64,000 nt of DNA, taken from assembly GCA_024811115.1 (NCBI GenBank), contig JAKOGH010000005.1:620001-684000 (forward strand), in the 5' to 3' direction. Positions 9,443 to 22,321 of this stretch are shown one piece after another. The DNA comes from Terana coerulea. Lineage: Eukaryota; Basidiomycota; Agaricomycetes; Polyporales; Phanerochaetaceae. A program made the translations under genes and the position numbers. Each line of letters opens with the position of its first letter. Position 1 is the stretch's first letter. Under the pieces are notes generated by a model. The model was not told where the DNA came from and did not search any database. It saw only the letters and a list, made by a program, of their open reading frames with translations.

Positions 9443-12118
9443 CTACGGGGGCATGAAGTAGCTCGTACCGGGAATATTGTACGGAACACCTGCCCCGCGA
9501 ACAAAACTACCAGGAGGTCTGATCAACGTAGGACCCGCAATGGTGAACGTTTGGCCAGCAAGGGTGATATACGGACTGGTTGGCATCGGCGCGTCCGGTT
9601 CGAGTGCGCTTATGGTGTCATCACCAGGAAGTATAATATTTGAGCGTGCGTACTGCGGATACGCTCTGTTCATAGAGCGGTACGGGCTAGGCGCGTATAA
9701 GGTCGTGCCTTGGACGGGTATGGCTGTCTGATCACCGGGTCTGAGGCTGCTCGACGATCGTCGAGGGGTCCGAGGGTCGGCCTCGAATGAGAGGAAGTAC
9801 GTGGGTAGGTCCGTCTTCACTGTTGGCGGAGTGGGGACCCTCCGCGGGCCTGTGTTCTTCTCCGGGCTTGAGACTGTCAGGGCCCCGAGACCTCTTGGCG
9901 ACGGCGACGGCGACGGTGATGGCGGAGGTGGTTTCTCTATGGTGGCTGACGCTGGTTCAGATTCAGATGACTCTGACACGAACCGAACTGAGGACTTCGC
10001 TTCACGCGGCTTGGATCGCTGCTTAAACGAGCTTCTCCTGGTTCGCGGCGGATGAGACTCAATCGCGGGTGGAGGAACCGACACATAGCTGAGAGCTGGA
10101 TGAGTCGATGGTCCTGCCATAGAGCCAGATGGCGCAAGGGCCGGCATGGGTTCGGGCATTTTATATGATTCGCACACACTTCATAGGGGATAAATGTTGA
10201 GTAAGCGACCTGTAGCGAGAGTGGTCGCCATGCATACCTGGACGAACTAGAGGAAGCACCTGAACTTAGCTCGTCGATAGATCGTCTTCGCGACAACGTC
10301 GGAATGTCCAGAAACGCGGGTGTCCGAACGGTTTGCTTCTGGTTACTCGCCATTTTCCCGCGGGTCTTCCCTGGGACCGCAGCGTAGCGTTCCAGTGATT
10401 GTTCGACATCCCGGGCGGTTGGTCGTGCGGCAGTGCGTTGGGACCAACATGCGGTCATTACCTCCCAGACCTTTGACGATATCTGCCGCTTGCAGGCAGT
10501 CCGTTCAGGACGCTCCTTTCTATGTAAAGACAGTACGGCTTGATTATGATTCTTTTCATGAAAGGGTGGTTTGCCATCGTGTACCTGGCTCGAGTCATTG
10601 AATGCGTGACCTAATATCATGGACTTCTTCATGGTACATACCTCCCAGCAGACGCCGCTAAAAGCCCACATATCTCCCTCGCGTGTGTCACGACCCCTGG
10701 ATTTGCCATTGTCCGATTCTAATGTCTCCGGTGGGCTCCACTTAGGGCAAGCCCTTCGTAAGGTCATAGACGTTAACGAAGAATCCGCAAACCCTGATAG
10801 CCCGAAGTCTGCCAAACGAACCGTGAGGTTCCCGTCAATAAGAATATTGGGCTGTTGCACGTAGGTTAGTCAGGTGATGTGCAAAGGAACGACTGCACGC
10901 GATGCGTACGCCTCGTAAATCACCGTGGACAACATTCTTCTTGTGTAAATATCCCAAACCTCGTGCAATCTCATAGAGCTATATTACACGATAGTCAGTA
11001 AGACGCGGGCACGATGAACCAACGGATCACTGACGAAGCGATGGACCTCGTCCACTATGAACCCCTGTGAGCTGATGTAGTCGAGTATGTGGCCGTTGTC
11101 TGCCCATATCGACACCATGCAATATGCGGAAGAGCCTGTAAAGAGGTCGAAGTTCACGCCCATGAACGGGAGTACGTTCGGGTGCTTCAGATTCTTCCAA
11201 ATCGATGCCTCGTTACAGAATGCCTTTGAGAACGTCGTTAGAACCCTTTGTCGAACCCAAGTCATAGAGGTGCCCACTTTCTTCTGGGAGTAGCGCGTGT
11301 TCCCGAGCAGGTCCGTAGGCACAGGACGCAGCCTCTTCACAGCGACCTTTGTTCCGTCAGAGCATAGGCCCGGATAGACCTCAGCGAAGGCGCCTGCCGT
11401 GTCAGTCGTCTCTTGAAGCAACCTCACCCCAGTGATGACAAGGTCGGTCGGTATGAAGCCAGAATCCATAGTAAGCTTGTGGTCAATCTGTGCGATCTTT
11501 CCTCTCGCTTTTTCTCCCGCTGTGCGCTCGGCATCGGATGGATTCTTGCCCGCCGGGATCCCATAGATGATATACCAATATGTTCCGTTGTTTTGCAGCT
11601 ATAAGAATATCAATAACGGTCGTACGGTCAAGCGAAGCCTGTTGGTACCTTGTCAAGCAGGTTTAAAATCCACTCCGCAATGTATAAGTCTGTCTTGAGA
11701 GACAAGATAGCTTGCTCGCCGTCAATAGAGGTAATCAAACCTCTTAAGATCTGCATGGCCTCTATGTCGCCGCGTGATAGCGCTTCTCCGAGTTGTTCTT
11801 GGTGTTCCGGGCGTATTTGTTCGATTAACTGCATAGCCGTGAGTTTCTGCTCCGATGGGAAGGCGAGCGGGAAGGGAGGTACTTACATCGGGCATCTGCA
11901 CCCTAGCGTGGTAACCGCGTGCCAGAAGGCGCAGTTTTCCCTTCGCTGTTCGTGAGTCTTGGTTGAGGTGGTTGGCCAAGAGTTCATAGCTGGGCAGCGT
12001 TAATTCTAAATCGAATGTGGCGTCAAGGCAAATCGACTCACCATTGTTGGACTTGCTGCGATATTGTTCCGCGAAGAGCCAGCTTATATAAATCTTTTGC
12101 GAGGATGTCGACGAAAGA
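9443..12118 (-). CDS. TKL-like protein kinase, copy 1, with helical N-terminal domain and Pro/Ser-rich tail
   Basis: This is a kinase of the expanded basidiomycete tyrosine-kinase-like group. Its substrates are unknown. The N-terminal region is all-helical (SYELLANHLNQDS, MQLIEQIRPEHQEQLGEAL, DGEQAILSLKTDLYIAEWIL) and matches the N-terminus of copy 2. The kinase core shows a glycine loop lacking the first Gly (AGAFAEVYPG), VAVKRL, the helix-C Glu in FCNEASIWKNLKHPNVLPFM, a catalytic loop VVHGDLRG in place of HRD, LADFGLSGFADSS, and SPPE in the APE position. The loop exon joins PNILIDGN across an intron at about 10913-10857. After ARPTARDVEQSLERY there is a tail of about 240 residues, rich in Pro/Ser and with a PPPPSPSPSPSP run, ending in GTSYFMPP. 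The 5' end is not resolved. The first exon I trust begins at 12118, and more lie upstream. Confidence 0.82.
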
Positions 12119-12986
12119 CTATAGTTGTAAGTGTGAGGAGTTCCATCTACCGCGACAAGAGCTTTGACCAACTTGGTATACCCCTATTCTTGCGACTTGT
12201 CGACGCGTATCTGCTTCCGGAAGGATCTCTGAGATAGCTCTTTAGCGTTCTCAACAGTTTGACGAGCCGAAAGCTATCAGTACCTGTCTGGACAGTCTGT
12301 GACAACACCGATTCGCGAGCCAAGGCATGCGTCAAAACAACGTGGAGTAGAACAAGATAGCGAGAGGTGGAGTCGAAAGCGATGTTGCTGCTACATAGCT
12401 GACATGTTGACATCGAGGTGACCATCTTGAAGTCTGCAAACCGAGAAGCTGTGCGACTCGAAGTGCTATTCTGCGTAGCGTGCATGAGCGAACGTTCACG
12501 GCAACCACGTCGAAGTTACTTACCCGACGGGAAAGCCTCACGTTGCTCGTCGCCTGAACGGTAGATTCAATGACCTAAGAAGACATTAAAGGAGTCGTCG
12601 CCCGCGGCTGGGAGCAGTGGCAAGAGTTGACGGTGGGTCGAGACGATGAGTTGAAACGTTGACGCTCTTCGAGCTCCCGTTGGGAGATGTGTGATCGGGA
12701 GCACTTCGCAAGCCAGGGCCCGGGAACTCATGAAGTCCGCCGCCGCTCATTCGACCAACAGATGACCAATGTCTTATCAGCGCCGGTTAGAGCGGCGTCG
12801 GCAGGATGTGGAAATTTCAGTCCCCGACAGGCATGCATGTGAAGACTACTTGTATAGTGCAAAAGGAGGTAGTGGATCACCAGCGCGGACAAGCTGGGGG
12901 TATGAACGTACATTGTAAACATATTATTCCGCATTCAAGATAACACACACTGCCTCGTCGAAATTTGCACCCGCCGGCGTGATCGC
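12119..12986. other. Upstream region of kinase copy 1 (possible unresolved exons)
   Basis: The interval separates the two minus-strand kinases. It should contain the promoter and probably one or two short 5' exons of copy 1 (weak coding signal near 12250-12170), plus the 3' UTR of copy 2. I could not assemble a confident start codon here. Confidence 0.45.
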
Positions 12987-15078
12987 CTACGGTGCTGCAA
13001 ATGGGCCACGCAGAGGTGGAGTGCAGTGACGATGCATTTCGCACGACCTTTGGGTCGATGCATCGCAAGTGCAATGCACTTGAGGACCATAAGAGGCGTG
13101 TTCCCGTCCTGGTTCCTCGGACGTCGCATTTACACTTCCGTATCGTCTAGGTGGGGCGCGGTGCTTGTTGTCTGGCACGGTGAGATGTGAGGGTAGTGTG
13201 GATGCTTTGTTTCGTCTGGGACGACCATCCTCTGATTTTTGACCAGAACTTGCAGGCAGTGCCAGAGGTTCCAGGAACGAGACCACTTCACCAGCACTGG
13301 GTCGCAGGCGCGGATCTTGCTTCCAGCAGTCCTCCATGGTCCGGCGGATCGCCGAAGGTATATGTCTCTTACTCGAGGCAGGAGATGGGCGTTCACCACG
13401 AGAGATTGCTACGATGGCTTGCAGCGGGGAGCGGTCCGCAAGAGGAGACTGGCCAGCATAAACCTAGAACAGATCAGTGTACGCCATGTGCGGAATACCA
13501 GTGACTACTTACCTCCCAACAAACACCAGCAAAGTCGAATATGTCGCTCCGCGTGGTTGGTCGAGTACTTTTCACCCCATAGATGCCGGGGTCAATCATC
13601 TCTGGCGCGGACCAGGTGGGCAGACCGTGCCTTGTTGGGCTACCGCTGAGGGATGTCGAGTCTGCGAAATTCGACAGACCAAAATCGGCCAGGCGCACTC
13701 GAAGCTTGTGATCCAGCAGGATATTGGCCTTGTGTTCGCTAAAAGTCAGACACGAGTAATGCAATAGCGGGTGACATAGTGGCTCACACATCGAAGGTCT
13801 CCATGAACGACGTTTTCCTGTGAAGGTAAGCTAAGCCTCGACTGGTCTGGTATAACTGCATTGAACGTGATAATTCAGTGACATGAATTAGAGACAGAGC
13901 GTAAGCGTACCCAGTGAATGATATCTCCACTTTTTACTTCGTGAGCGGCCAAATACTTTGCAAGACTCTCATTGTGCGCCCATAAGATCACCATTGACAA
14001 GAATCCCCTGAATTCTGGGGATATCGTCAGTAACTCCAAAAACCTCAGCACGTTTGGATGGTCGAGGGTTTTCCATATAGCCGCCTCCCGACAAAGAGCC
14101 TTACGATGGATATTAGTATGCTCGCCTGATCACAGATATTGAGTGCATTATACGCACTCGACTAGAGATTACAAGTGCATCCTTCGACTGATATTGGGTC
14201 ATGCGCAGCTTCTTCACGGCGACTGGTGTCCTGTCGTACATCCCACGGTATATATCAGCAAATGAACCGCCTTCGTAACTCTCTGCGCTGATCAGCTTCA
14301 CGCCGCGAATACGCGCGGCATGCGCAAATCGGTCGGACGCTTCCGTAAGTCTCACGCTGATTCGTGTTAACGTGCGCGAGAACTCGTTTCCTTGCTCCTC
14401 TTGACCCTTCATGGGCTCATCCGTCAAGGAAAGACCGCACATGAGAGGCCATAAATCACTGTCGTGTTGCACCTAAGATCTTTTGAGTTGGCGTCCCATG
14501 CTACGTATAAAAACGCACTTTGTCTATGAGATTAAGCATGGCTTCAGCTTCATCACCCTTTAGACTCAATACAGCTTGACGACCGTCGTGAGAGAGCATT
14601 AAGTGCCGCAAAACCTGTACGACTATAGTCTCGTCTTGCAACAAAGCTTCTTCGACTTTCAGCTGATGTCTAATTCCGAGGTCCGTCAACAACTACGAGC
14701 AGAAGCATGCTCAGGTCATATACATAACAAGCCATACTGTGACTCACATTCATGAGTTCTCCGCGTGCGCTATGAGCTCTGCTAAGAAGGCGTGCTATGT
14801 TGTTCGTCCTGCCCGCACTGCTATCAAGTACCAGCAATAGCTGGAAACTGACGCGCGTAAATGTTAACCTTCACGCTGTGATCCTTTAATGCAGGACGAA
14901 CTTACGCCCTGTTTACGAGGCTATCATGTTTTCTTTCGGAAGTCAACTTGCAGCATTCTTTTGACAGGACATGGAGCATCAACTGAGACAGCTATATTAG
15001 CTACGCCCCTGCAAACAAAGACAACTCCACCAAAGCGTACCTGATAAAGCTTTACGCGATCTTCGTCCAATGCGACAG
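12987..15078 (-). CDS. TKL-like protein kinase, copy 2, with helical N-terminal domain
   Basis: This is a divergent paralogue of the neighbouring kinase, in the same orientation. Exons can be followed from 15078 (AVALDEDRVKLYQ) through LSQLMLHVLSKECCKL, SLVNRAFQLLLVLDSSAGRT and the helical repeat-like segment DGRQAVLSLKGDEAEAMLNL. The kinase domain follows: YEGGSFADIYRG, VAVKKL, EAAIWKTLDHPNVLRFL, VVHGDLR (not HRD), ANILLDHK, LADFGLSNFADS and SAPEM. The C-lobe is RRTMEDCWKQDPRLRPSAGE. The C-terminal tail is short (about 90 residues, stop at 12987), unlike the long Pro-rich tail of copy 1. All catalytic residues other than the HRD Arg are present, so it is probably active. The true start lies upstream of 15078 and is not determined. 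Confidence 0.82.
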
Positions 15079-16215
15079 CTTGAGAAATCCAAATCAATCA
15101 GCTTTGAACTGGGCCAAGGTGCTAGAGTAGCACGCACAGCTGGTCTGTATCGTATTGGACGGCAATATAGTTGGTGGCGAGCTATGCTCCGTAGCCAGAT
15201 GCAATCGCGCAAGATAGTGCGACGAGAAAAAGGCACCGCATAGAGTACATGTACTTCGGGTTGCAGCATCCATGCCAATTGATGTAGTGGAAGCAGATAG
15301 CGCGTCGGTAGGCAGCAGTCTCTGGGTAACTGTAGAGGGGGGAGGAGTCGTTCGGATTTTCAGAGCTCCTCTGAGCGGCGATGGGCTTTAAATGGCCTCG
15401 GAACCTCTAAGATCTGAGCCTTCAAGTTTCCCACCGGTGTGATGCACGCCAATCCGGGTGATATGATCGGCATGAGACTCGTCCTCCGGAGGAGATAAAC
15501 GGTGGATCAAGCGTCAAGGGAGCCTTGTAATGATACAGTGTTTCTGACAAGAACGACTTCGCCTTCAGCCTACGACGTCGGACCTCTCTCGGGCTGGGTA
15601 CTTATATGCCGGCAAGAGGCCCACTGCCTAAAGAGATGAATTGGCACCGCCGAGCATACGTAAAAACAAGTAACTCACGATGTTCACATGATCATCTATT
15701 TGACTTGTCTCCATTTACCAGCTGGAACGCCCCAGCTATTGTTTACACGCTTCATCCCGTGTGGCACAGCCAAGGTTTCCCTGAGGGTGCCTGTGTGCGG
15801 GAATTTGGCTGCTGTCAATACAAGATGTCAAGCAAAATTCGATGCAGCCGACGCAGTTCCCAGAGATATTGGCATGCATGTACTTGGATTGCGGACTGTG
15901 GGTGGTGGTTTGAGGCAAGTTATGGTCGGCTACCTTTTTGGACGGCCGTCCCGCCATCAGACGATAGACGCCAGCGCCTCTACCTCGACTTGTCCGTCGT
16001 CACTTGCCGTTCACCATCTCCGGATTGATACCTTGACCAGGGTACAGCCTTTACGCCGAAACATACCAGCGAACCACCGACTGGTTGTGAACTTGAGGTA
16101 ACCTGAGGCTTTGTGAGGCATGTCCTCGTACCGACGCGTCACCAAGCTGAGACTGAGAATAGTTTCACTAGAACTGAAGCTGCGGTAGCTGTCCACATCT
16201 TACTTAGGTCTACGC
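15079..16215. other. Kinase 5' region and promoter of the synaptojanin gene
   Basis: The stretch of about 1.1 kb separates divergent genes. It probably includes the missing first exon of kinase copy 2 near its left end. Open frames around 15606-16101 show no recognisable domain and no codon pattern like the neighbours, so I do not call a gene. Confidence 0.45.
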
Positions 16216-19200
16216 ATGCACCTCTACGTGACTGAAGGGCCGACCCGGACCCTATATCTCGTTACTAGCTCCCAAGAGGAATATCAGGGCCGTCCAAGCA
16301 GGGCTCTCGTTTTCCGTGCCGCGGAAGGCAAAGCAACGCAAGCTATTGTCGAATTTCTACCCAAGGAAGAGATAGACCTCAGCAATGCCGTCAAGCTGTC
16401 GAACAGAGTCATAAAAGGCTGCTTGGGCTTGATATCTATCTCAGGCGGTGTGTGGATTTCCGCCTCTGAACCTACCGAAAGCTGGCTCAACTGTGGTTGT
16501 CTTTAGAGATCTTCTTGGCAGTCATCACCTCTGCCACAGACATAGGCAATACGCGACCCTCCGCAACAAGATCAGAATCTGTAGCAAAGATCCATGAAGT
16601 TGGGTTCTACTCCTTGACGTCCTCCGCTTGGGATGCATCCTCCAGCTACGACGCTACACCTAGCCCGACTTTCCCGGATCATGCTGACGCGCTGCTGCGC
16701 GACTCGTATTCTGGCCAAAACACGCCGAATCCTGCGTATGAGCACCCTTGCATGCCCCTCACAAAGATCATCTCAGCGGGGACATTCTACTACGCGCTCG
16801 AGCCATACTGGGATCTGTCTTCTCGATTGTCCCACCGGATATCGAGTGACGTTGCAACTTTGGAAGATATGGGGCATTATGACGACCGCTTTGTTTGGAA
16901 TGAATACCTGGTACGAAGTCTCCTGGATTTTAGAGAGCGCCTAGACCCTCAAGAGCGGAATGATCTTGACCGATGCCAATTTGTTGTAAGCCAACACTCT
17001 GCGTAACAAGCTTCTGCTCACAGACACTCAAGGTGCTAGCTATTCAAGGATACGTTGGTGTTTTCACAGTGCCCTTGCCTGCGCCGCCGACAAGTGGATC
17101 GCCCATGATTGCAACCATCTCTCTTATTTCCCGCCTTGGCTGGAAGCGAGCAGGTACTCGTTTCAACACGCGAGGTGTCGACGATGATGGAAATTGCGCG
17201 AATTTTGTGGAGGTATGCGTGAATCTTCCGCTGTTCAGTTCAATGATAGGCTCATGCATATCAGAGCGAGACGATATTCAGCACGGACATGAACTGTTTT
17301 AGCTTCGTTCAAGTGCGAGGGAGTGTACCGTGTGCGTACCTGAGCTCACCATCTGTTGCATTACGGGTCGACTCACACTCACTTTACCTTCAGTGTTCTG
17401 GGAACAGCAGGGTCTACAAACCTTTGGACAACGTATTCAAATTACCCGGCCACAAGCATCGCAGCCGGCGTTTGAACGACATTTTCTGCAACTCGTGGAG
17501 GAATACGGGGCCGCGCATGCCATCAACCTATTGGGCCAAAAAGAAAACGAGGCAAGCTTGACGCAAGCGTATGCACGATCACTTCAGACTGCCCGAAGCG
17601 TTATGGGCAACTCCATCGGGATCACTCATTTTGACTTCCACAATGCGGTCAAGCTGTATGGTCATGACGGCGTCATCAACCAGATACGGTGAGCATCGTG
17701 AAGGTGAGCATGGATGTGCACCCTAATGGCACTCCGTAGTCGCATAGAAAGTATCACCGATAACGTTGATAAGTTCGGATTTACCATGGCGGACGCCTCG
17801 ACAGGCGAAGTCATCACGTACCAGAAGGGCGTTTTCAGGACAAACTGCTTAGACTGGTAAGTCGACATTTCTGGGTGTTTACACGAAGCCGACTGTGTTA
17901 TTCAGCCTTGATCGCACCAATTTTGTGCAAGACATACTCTCCCGCACCGTGCTGGAGCAGTACCTTACGCTGATCCGGCGGGAATGGCTGCAGATAGGCA
18001 CCCTGTGGTCATATCATCGAGAACTATGGGCAGAGAATGGGGATGCATTATCCCGCATATATGCGGGTACTGGTGCACTCAATACTAGCTACACAGGAGC
18101 GGCAAGCGCACATTGGGTGGTGCGCTTCCTTAACATAACACTGCCGCTAGGTTGGTACTTAAACTGCTAGCTAGGTCTTCTATCCGACGCAACAAAAAGC
18201 GTGTCAAGAGCCTACATCAACAATTTCCAGGACAAGGGGAAACAAGTGGCAATCGACATGTTTTTAGTGAGTGTCTGCGAAGATGATTATTCTTGGTTTC
18301 TCAAGGGTTATAGGGCAATCTCAACACCCAGAAGCAGGTTGTCATCTTCGACCCAATCCACGACCTTGTGCGGGAGGCCCTGGAAAGACGGTTAGTAGGA
18401 CTCCCCAGCTTCTGTCGCAATCGCTAATACATGGTATAGATTACCGGAATATTCCTTCACAAAGCAATGTGTCGCTTTCGCTGGCACCTGGAACGTCAAT
18501 GGAAGAGTACGGCCTGGTTTTCGTTGGGAAATCTCTAGTGTTGACTATTTTATAGGTACCTACAAGCGAGTCTCTTCTGCCCTGGCTTTTCCCGCGTAGT
18601 GGTAAGTTTCATCCGTCGATGTTTGACCGAGAGTATTATTAATTGTTCAGCAGCTATCCCAGAGTACGCTCAGGCTTTATTCTGCACACATCGTCGTTAA
18701 TCCACTCTCAAGCCCCGACATTATTGCTGTTGGATTCCAAGAGATTGTTCCTCTTACTGCCCAACAGATCGTGCAAGCAGACCCTGAGAAGAGGTTCGCC
18801 ATCGGTTCATCTGACTGCCGCTGACTTTCATTGAAGGGCTAAATAGGCGAATGTGGGAAACCAAAATCATGGAGACCCTGGAGCGACGTCCAAGCAATAC
18901 AGCTAAGTACGTCTTGCTTCGTAGCCAACAGGTGCGCGTCCTCGAACTTGGAGTAGATAATTGTACTCATCTTATGGTAGCTGGTCGGCACGGCGTTGCT
19001 TCTCGTTGTAAAGGCCGAGCTCATCCCCGTCATTCGAAACGTGGAGGCGGCAACTCATAAGGTAAAACGAATACGTCGATGTACAGCAGATGCGTCAGCT
19101 GATACCTTCGATAGACCGGTCTTCGAGGGATGTCCGGAAATAAGGGTGCCGTGGCGATCAGGTTAGATTACCATGATACCAACTTTTGTTTCATTACCGC

Positions 19201-20387
19201 ACATCTGGCTGCTGGACACTCAAATGTGGAGGAAAGAAATACCGACTATCACACCATAGTCAATGGTCTGCATTTCCTAAAGGGTAAAACAATCGACAGC
19301 CACCAGTAAGCAGCACTTACTTCCAGCCTCTCATGCACTACGCTAATGTCATCTGTAGAAACGTCGTATGGCTTGCTGACACTAATTATCGCATCGACTT
19401 GGACAACGAACGTGTGAGGCAGCTCGCGCAAGACCAGGACTATGATGCTCTGATCAGTGCAGATCAGGTTCGTTCCATCCTGAACAAATCTCGCTACTCT
19501 TAACATTTCACTTAGCTGCGTCGCTCGGTGGACGAGAAAGGCGCCTTCGATGACTATTTGGAAGGCCCTCTGTTATTCCCGCCAACATACAAGTATGACT
19601 ACGGCACTGACAATTACGACACAAGTGAAAAGCAACGAATACCGGCATGGACTGGTTGGTCCCTATGTCTGCGCGACGAGTTGTATTTGACAATAGCGCA
19701 CACTAGATCGAATATTGTACAAGGGCAACGCACTCGACCTCGCTGTCTACTCGAGGGCGGAATTGAAAGGCTCGGATCATCGGCCCAGTCAGTATAGTGT
19801 GTATACCTGCTTCAGTGTGCACTCACGCCTGTTGTTTTCAGTTTTTGCAATATTCAGAGCCGAGATTCGAGTCATTGACCATGTCAAGCGAGCGGCCCTT
19901 TCTCGCCTGCTCCTAGAAAACGTCACCTCAACTGCGCCAGGAGAGAAGCTGGACGAGAAGCTAGCGTCATTGACGTTCTCAAACGACACCGTGGATCGTA
20001 CGTGCGCAGGTGCATGAGCGGTCTCGACTCTCCTAACAGAGCCTGCAGTGCCTCCTCCGAGCACGGATGACGCGGCTTGGTGGGACACGCCAGGTACACA
20101 ATACCACTTGTCACCTCATTACACCGAACTGCACTAATTATTCATTCATTGCGACAGAACATCCGGGCGGCGTTTTCGCCACCTCTGCATCCCCTGAAGC
20201 CCATGAAGCGAGTCGTCAACGGAATCCGTTCGACTCTCCCGGAGATTCACCCTTGTCCTCACCGTCCTCTTCAGAGGAACGATTGTACAGCACGCTACAA
20301 ACACCAATTGCACCACAGCCGGTCGTGCCTGCAGCCCGACGTCCACCTCCTCCACCACCACCTCGCAGCAACAAGCCGCCAGTATAG
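16216..20387 (+). CDS. Synaptojanin-like polyphosphoinositide phosphatase (SAC + 5-phosphatase)
   Basis: This enzyme removes phosphates from plasma-membrane and endosomal PI(4)P and PI(4,5)P2 during endocytosis and actin regulation, corresponding to yeast Inp51/52/53. The start [18 protein letters not shown] at 16216 opens the SAC domain ([41 protein letters not shown]). The SAC active site is complete: FRTNCLDCLDRTNF, across an intron at 17859-17905. The inositol 5-phosphatase domain then shows [63 protein letters not shown] and GSDHRPIFAIF. One change is notable: Ala replaces the usual Gly in W-x-G-D-x-N. The C-terminus is Pro-rich (PPPPPPP, ending SNKPPV), as in yeast Inp52/53, where it binds SH3 or actin-patch partners. 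At least a dozen introns are present, and no frame break was found. Confidence 0.95.
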
Positions 20388-20490
20388 AAAGCAGATGAAA
20401 TACGAGCAATAGACAATGTAGCCGTCCCGATACAAGTGGCTGTGACAGGGGCGCGGGTGGGGGCGGGAGTACAGGAACAGCGGAGCGGCC

Positions 20491-22321
20491 TCAAATAATA
20501 CCTTGCTTCTTGAGATCCTCATATGTCTTTCTGTTGTACACGTTACCCTCTTCGTCTTCCAATTCCTCCATCGTCTCCTGCTCAAATATCTCATTCCGCC
20601 CTTCCCGCTTGAGCTTCTCGGCAACTACGAATGCGGTCAGTTTTCACCACTTGTTGAGAATGAACCTTGAAGACTAACGTGCAAGTGCGTCTTCGATACG
20701 GGTGATTTCGTGGAAATGCTTAGTGTTAGGCAGACCCAGAGCGCGCATACCAAAAGCATGTCGGGACTCCTGGAAGTGTCGGTCGAAGTTTTTCCTGCGA
20801 GTCATCGTGACATAGCTCTTCACATGTGAGGCGGAAAATGACGAACCTTCCCATGTAGACGTGGTCAGAACATATCTCGCAGCGGTACTCAACACCAAGA
20901 CCATGTAGCTTGTACAGCCAGTACGGGATAGGCTTGCCGTCCCATCCAAGCGGCAACTTCAGAGGGTTGTATATGCGCTCCTCTTCCTCCTCCTCCTCTC
21001 CGCCTTCTGCGTTTGTTGAAGCGGGAGCCGGCGCAGGCTTCGGCTTCGACTGCTCGAGCAATTCCTGCTCGCGCTCGCGCGCGGTCAATGAGAAGCGACG
21101 TTCAATGTTGGACTTTGTGTCGTTGAGCACGGTAACGAGGTTGGCAAGGAGGTCCGTAGTCAGGTGCGTCAAAGAGAACTGCAGTGCGATGCTTGGACTT
21201 GGCGAGATTCTGTGCTCCGTTGCTGTTACCGTTCGCCGGTGCTTGGGAAGTTGATGGACCGTTGGGGTTCAGTGGAGGTTCGTCAGACTCGGCTTGCTTG
21301 GCGGCAGCCTTGACGTGTTTCTTAGATGTGAGGTGGGCATCGTAAACTGTCTGCTTCGAGTACATCTTCTGACCTACTCCAATCGTAAGCTCGGAGGAGG
21401 GTAGTAAGAGGTGCCTGTTACGTACATGCTGAGCACCATATTCCCTCGCCAGCAGGTGTCGGCTTATTGGCAGCCGCTTCTTCCCATCCCTCTACCAAGC
21501 CTGCATCCCACTGCTCGTTGAACACCGTCTCAGCCTTCCGCTGCTGAAATTCAAGGTCAACTAATGGCTGCGCGCGTTTTGTGAAAGACACTAGGTAAGT
21601 GTGCAGTGCTTTGATATACCTATACGGAGAATAGAGTTCAGACAGAGTTCCTATATATGGTTGAGCACGTACAGTTCGTAATCCCTGCTTGTACGACATT
21701 CTTTGGGCAATTCGGAGTGAACATCGGTTGACTGTGCGGCAAGAAGAACATCTAGATACTGAAGATATCCGAGACGCTTGCCAATGTTTTTCAGGTTGTT
21801 ATATGTAGTATGGTTGGCGTACAGGTCCAGATACTTTCCATATTGCTCTTCTCCAGAGAAGAGTAGCGCAATGGCTGTTGACGCACAATTCAACGAATTG
21901 ACCATACGAAGATTGCAAACCACTCACGGTCATCCTCTTCGTACTGGTCATCTCCTGCGTCTTCAACACCCTCGTCCAGTAGAGCTGCCAGCTCAAGCTC
22001 GAACCCATTGGCGATACTCTCAGGATACTTGACGTAGTGTTCCTGTATCTTGCCCAGTCGTGAATAGAACTCCGTAAGGTCGTTGCTCCCAGGAGCAGAG
22101 AGTCGGTCCAATTCGGTCTTCCGAGCCTCTTGGTCCTCATACAGATTGTTCAGGGTGACCGCTCGTGAGGAGATCCTGTCCAGGATCTGTGAGGCCTTGT
22201 GCTCCGTTTGAAGGCGGCTCTCGTGTGTTGGCTGCGGCTTTGAGAGTATGGTGTAGAGAGCTCGCTCAAACTGCTCTATCTCCTCGTGATTTTGCCTCTG
22301 AAGTTCGATGATGGAGTCCAT
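20491..22321 (-). CDS. PRP9: Splicing factor SF3A subunit 3 (SF3a60/Prp9)
   Basis: SF3A3 is one of three SF3a proteins that complete the mature 17S U2 snRNP and position it at the branch site. The start at 22321 gives [20 protein letters not shown], the conserved N-terminal helix. Then come [19 protein letters not shown] and [19 protein letters not shown], and the first C2H2 finger ([22 protein letters not shown]). An acidic linker leads to [20 protein letters not shown] and the matrin-type zinc finger ([11 protein letters not shown], joined by an intron to [17 protein letters not shown]). The end, [14 protein letters not shown], is the usual family C-terminus, and the stop at 20491 was read directly. 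All splice junctions are in frame. It shares a 240-bp divergent upstream region with RIX1. Confidence 0.97.

Noticed and set aside
8704..9504. 266-codon open frame on the minus strand opposite SVP26
   Set aside because: It overlaps the well-supported SVP26 exon in antisense, and its sequence has no recognisable domain.
16440..16506. Reading straight through at 16450 ([14 protein letters not shown]) in the synaptojanin
   Set aside because: The SAC domain requires ISG followed by [12 protein letters not shown]. The intervening bases begin GTGTGG and end CTTTAG, so they are an intron.
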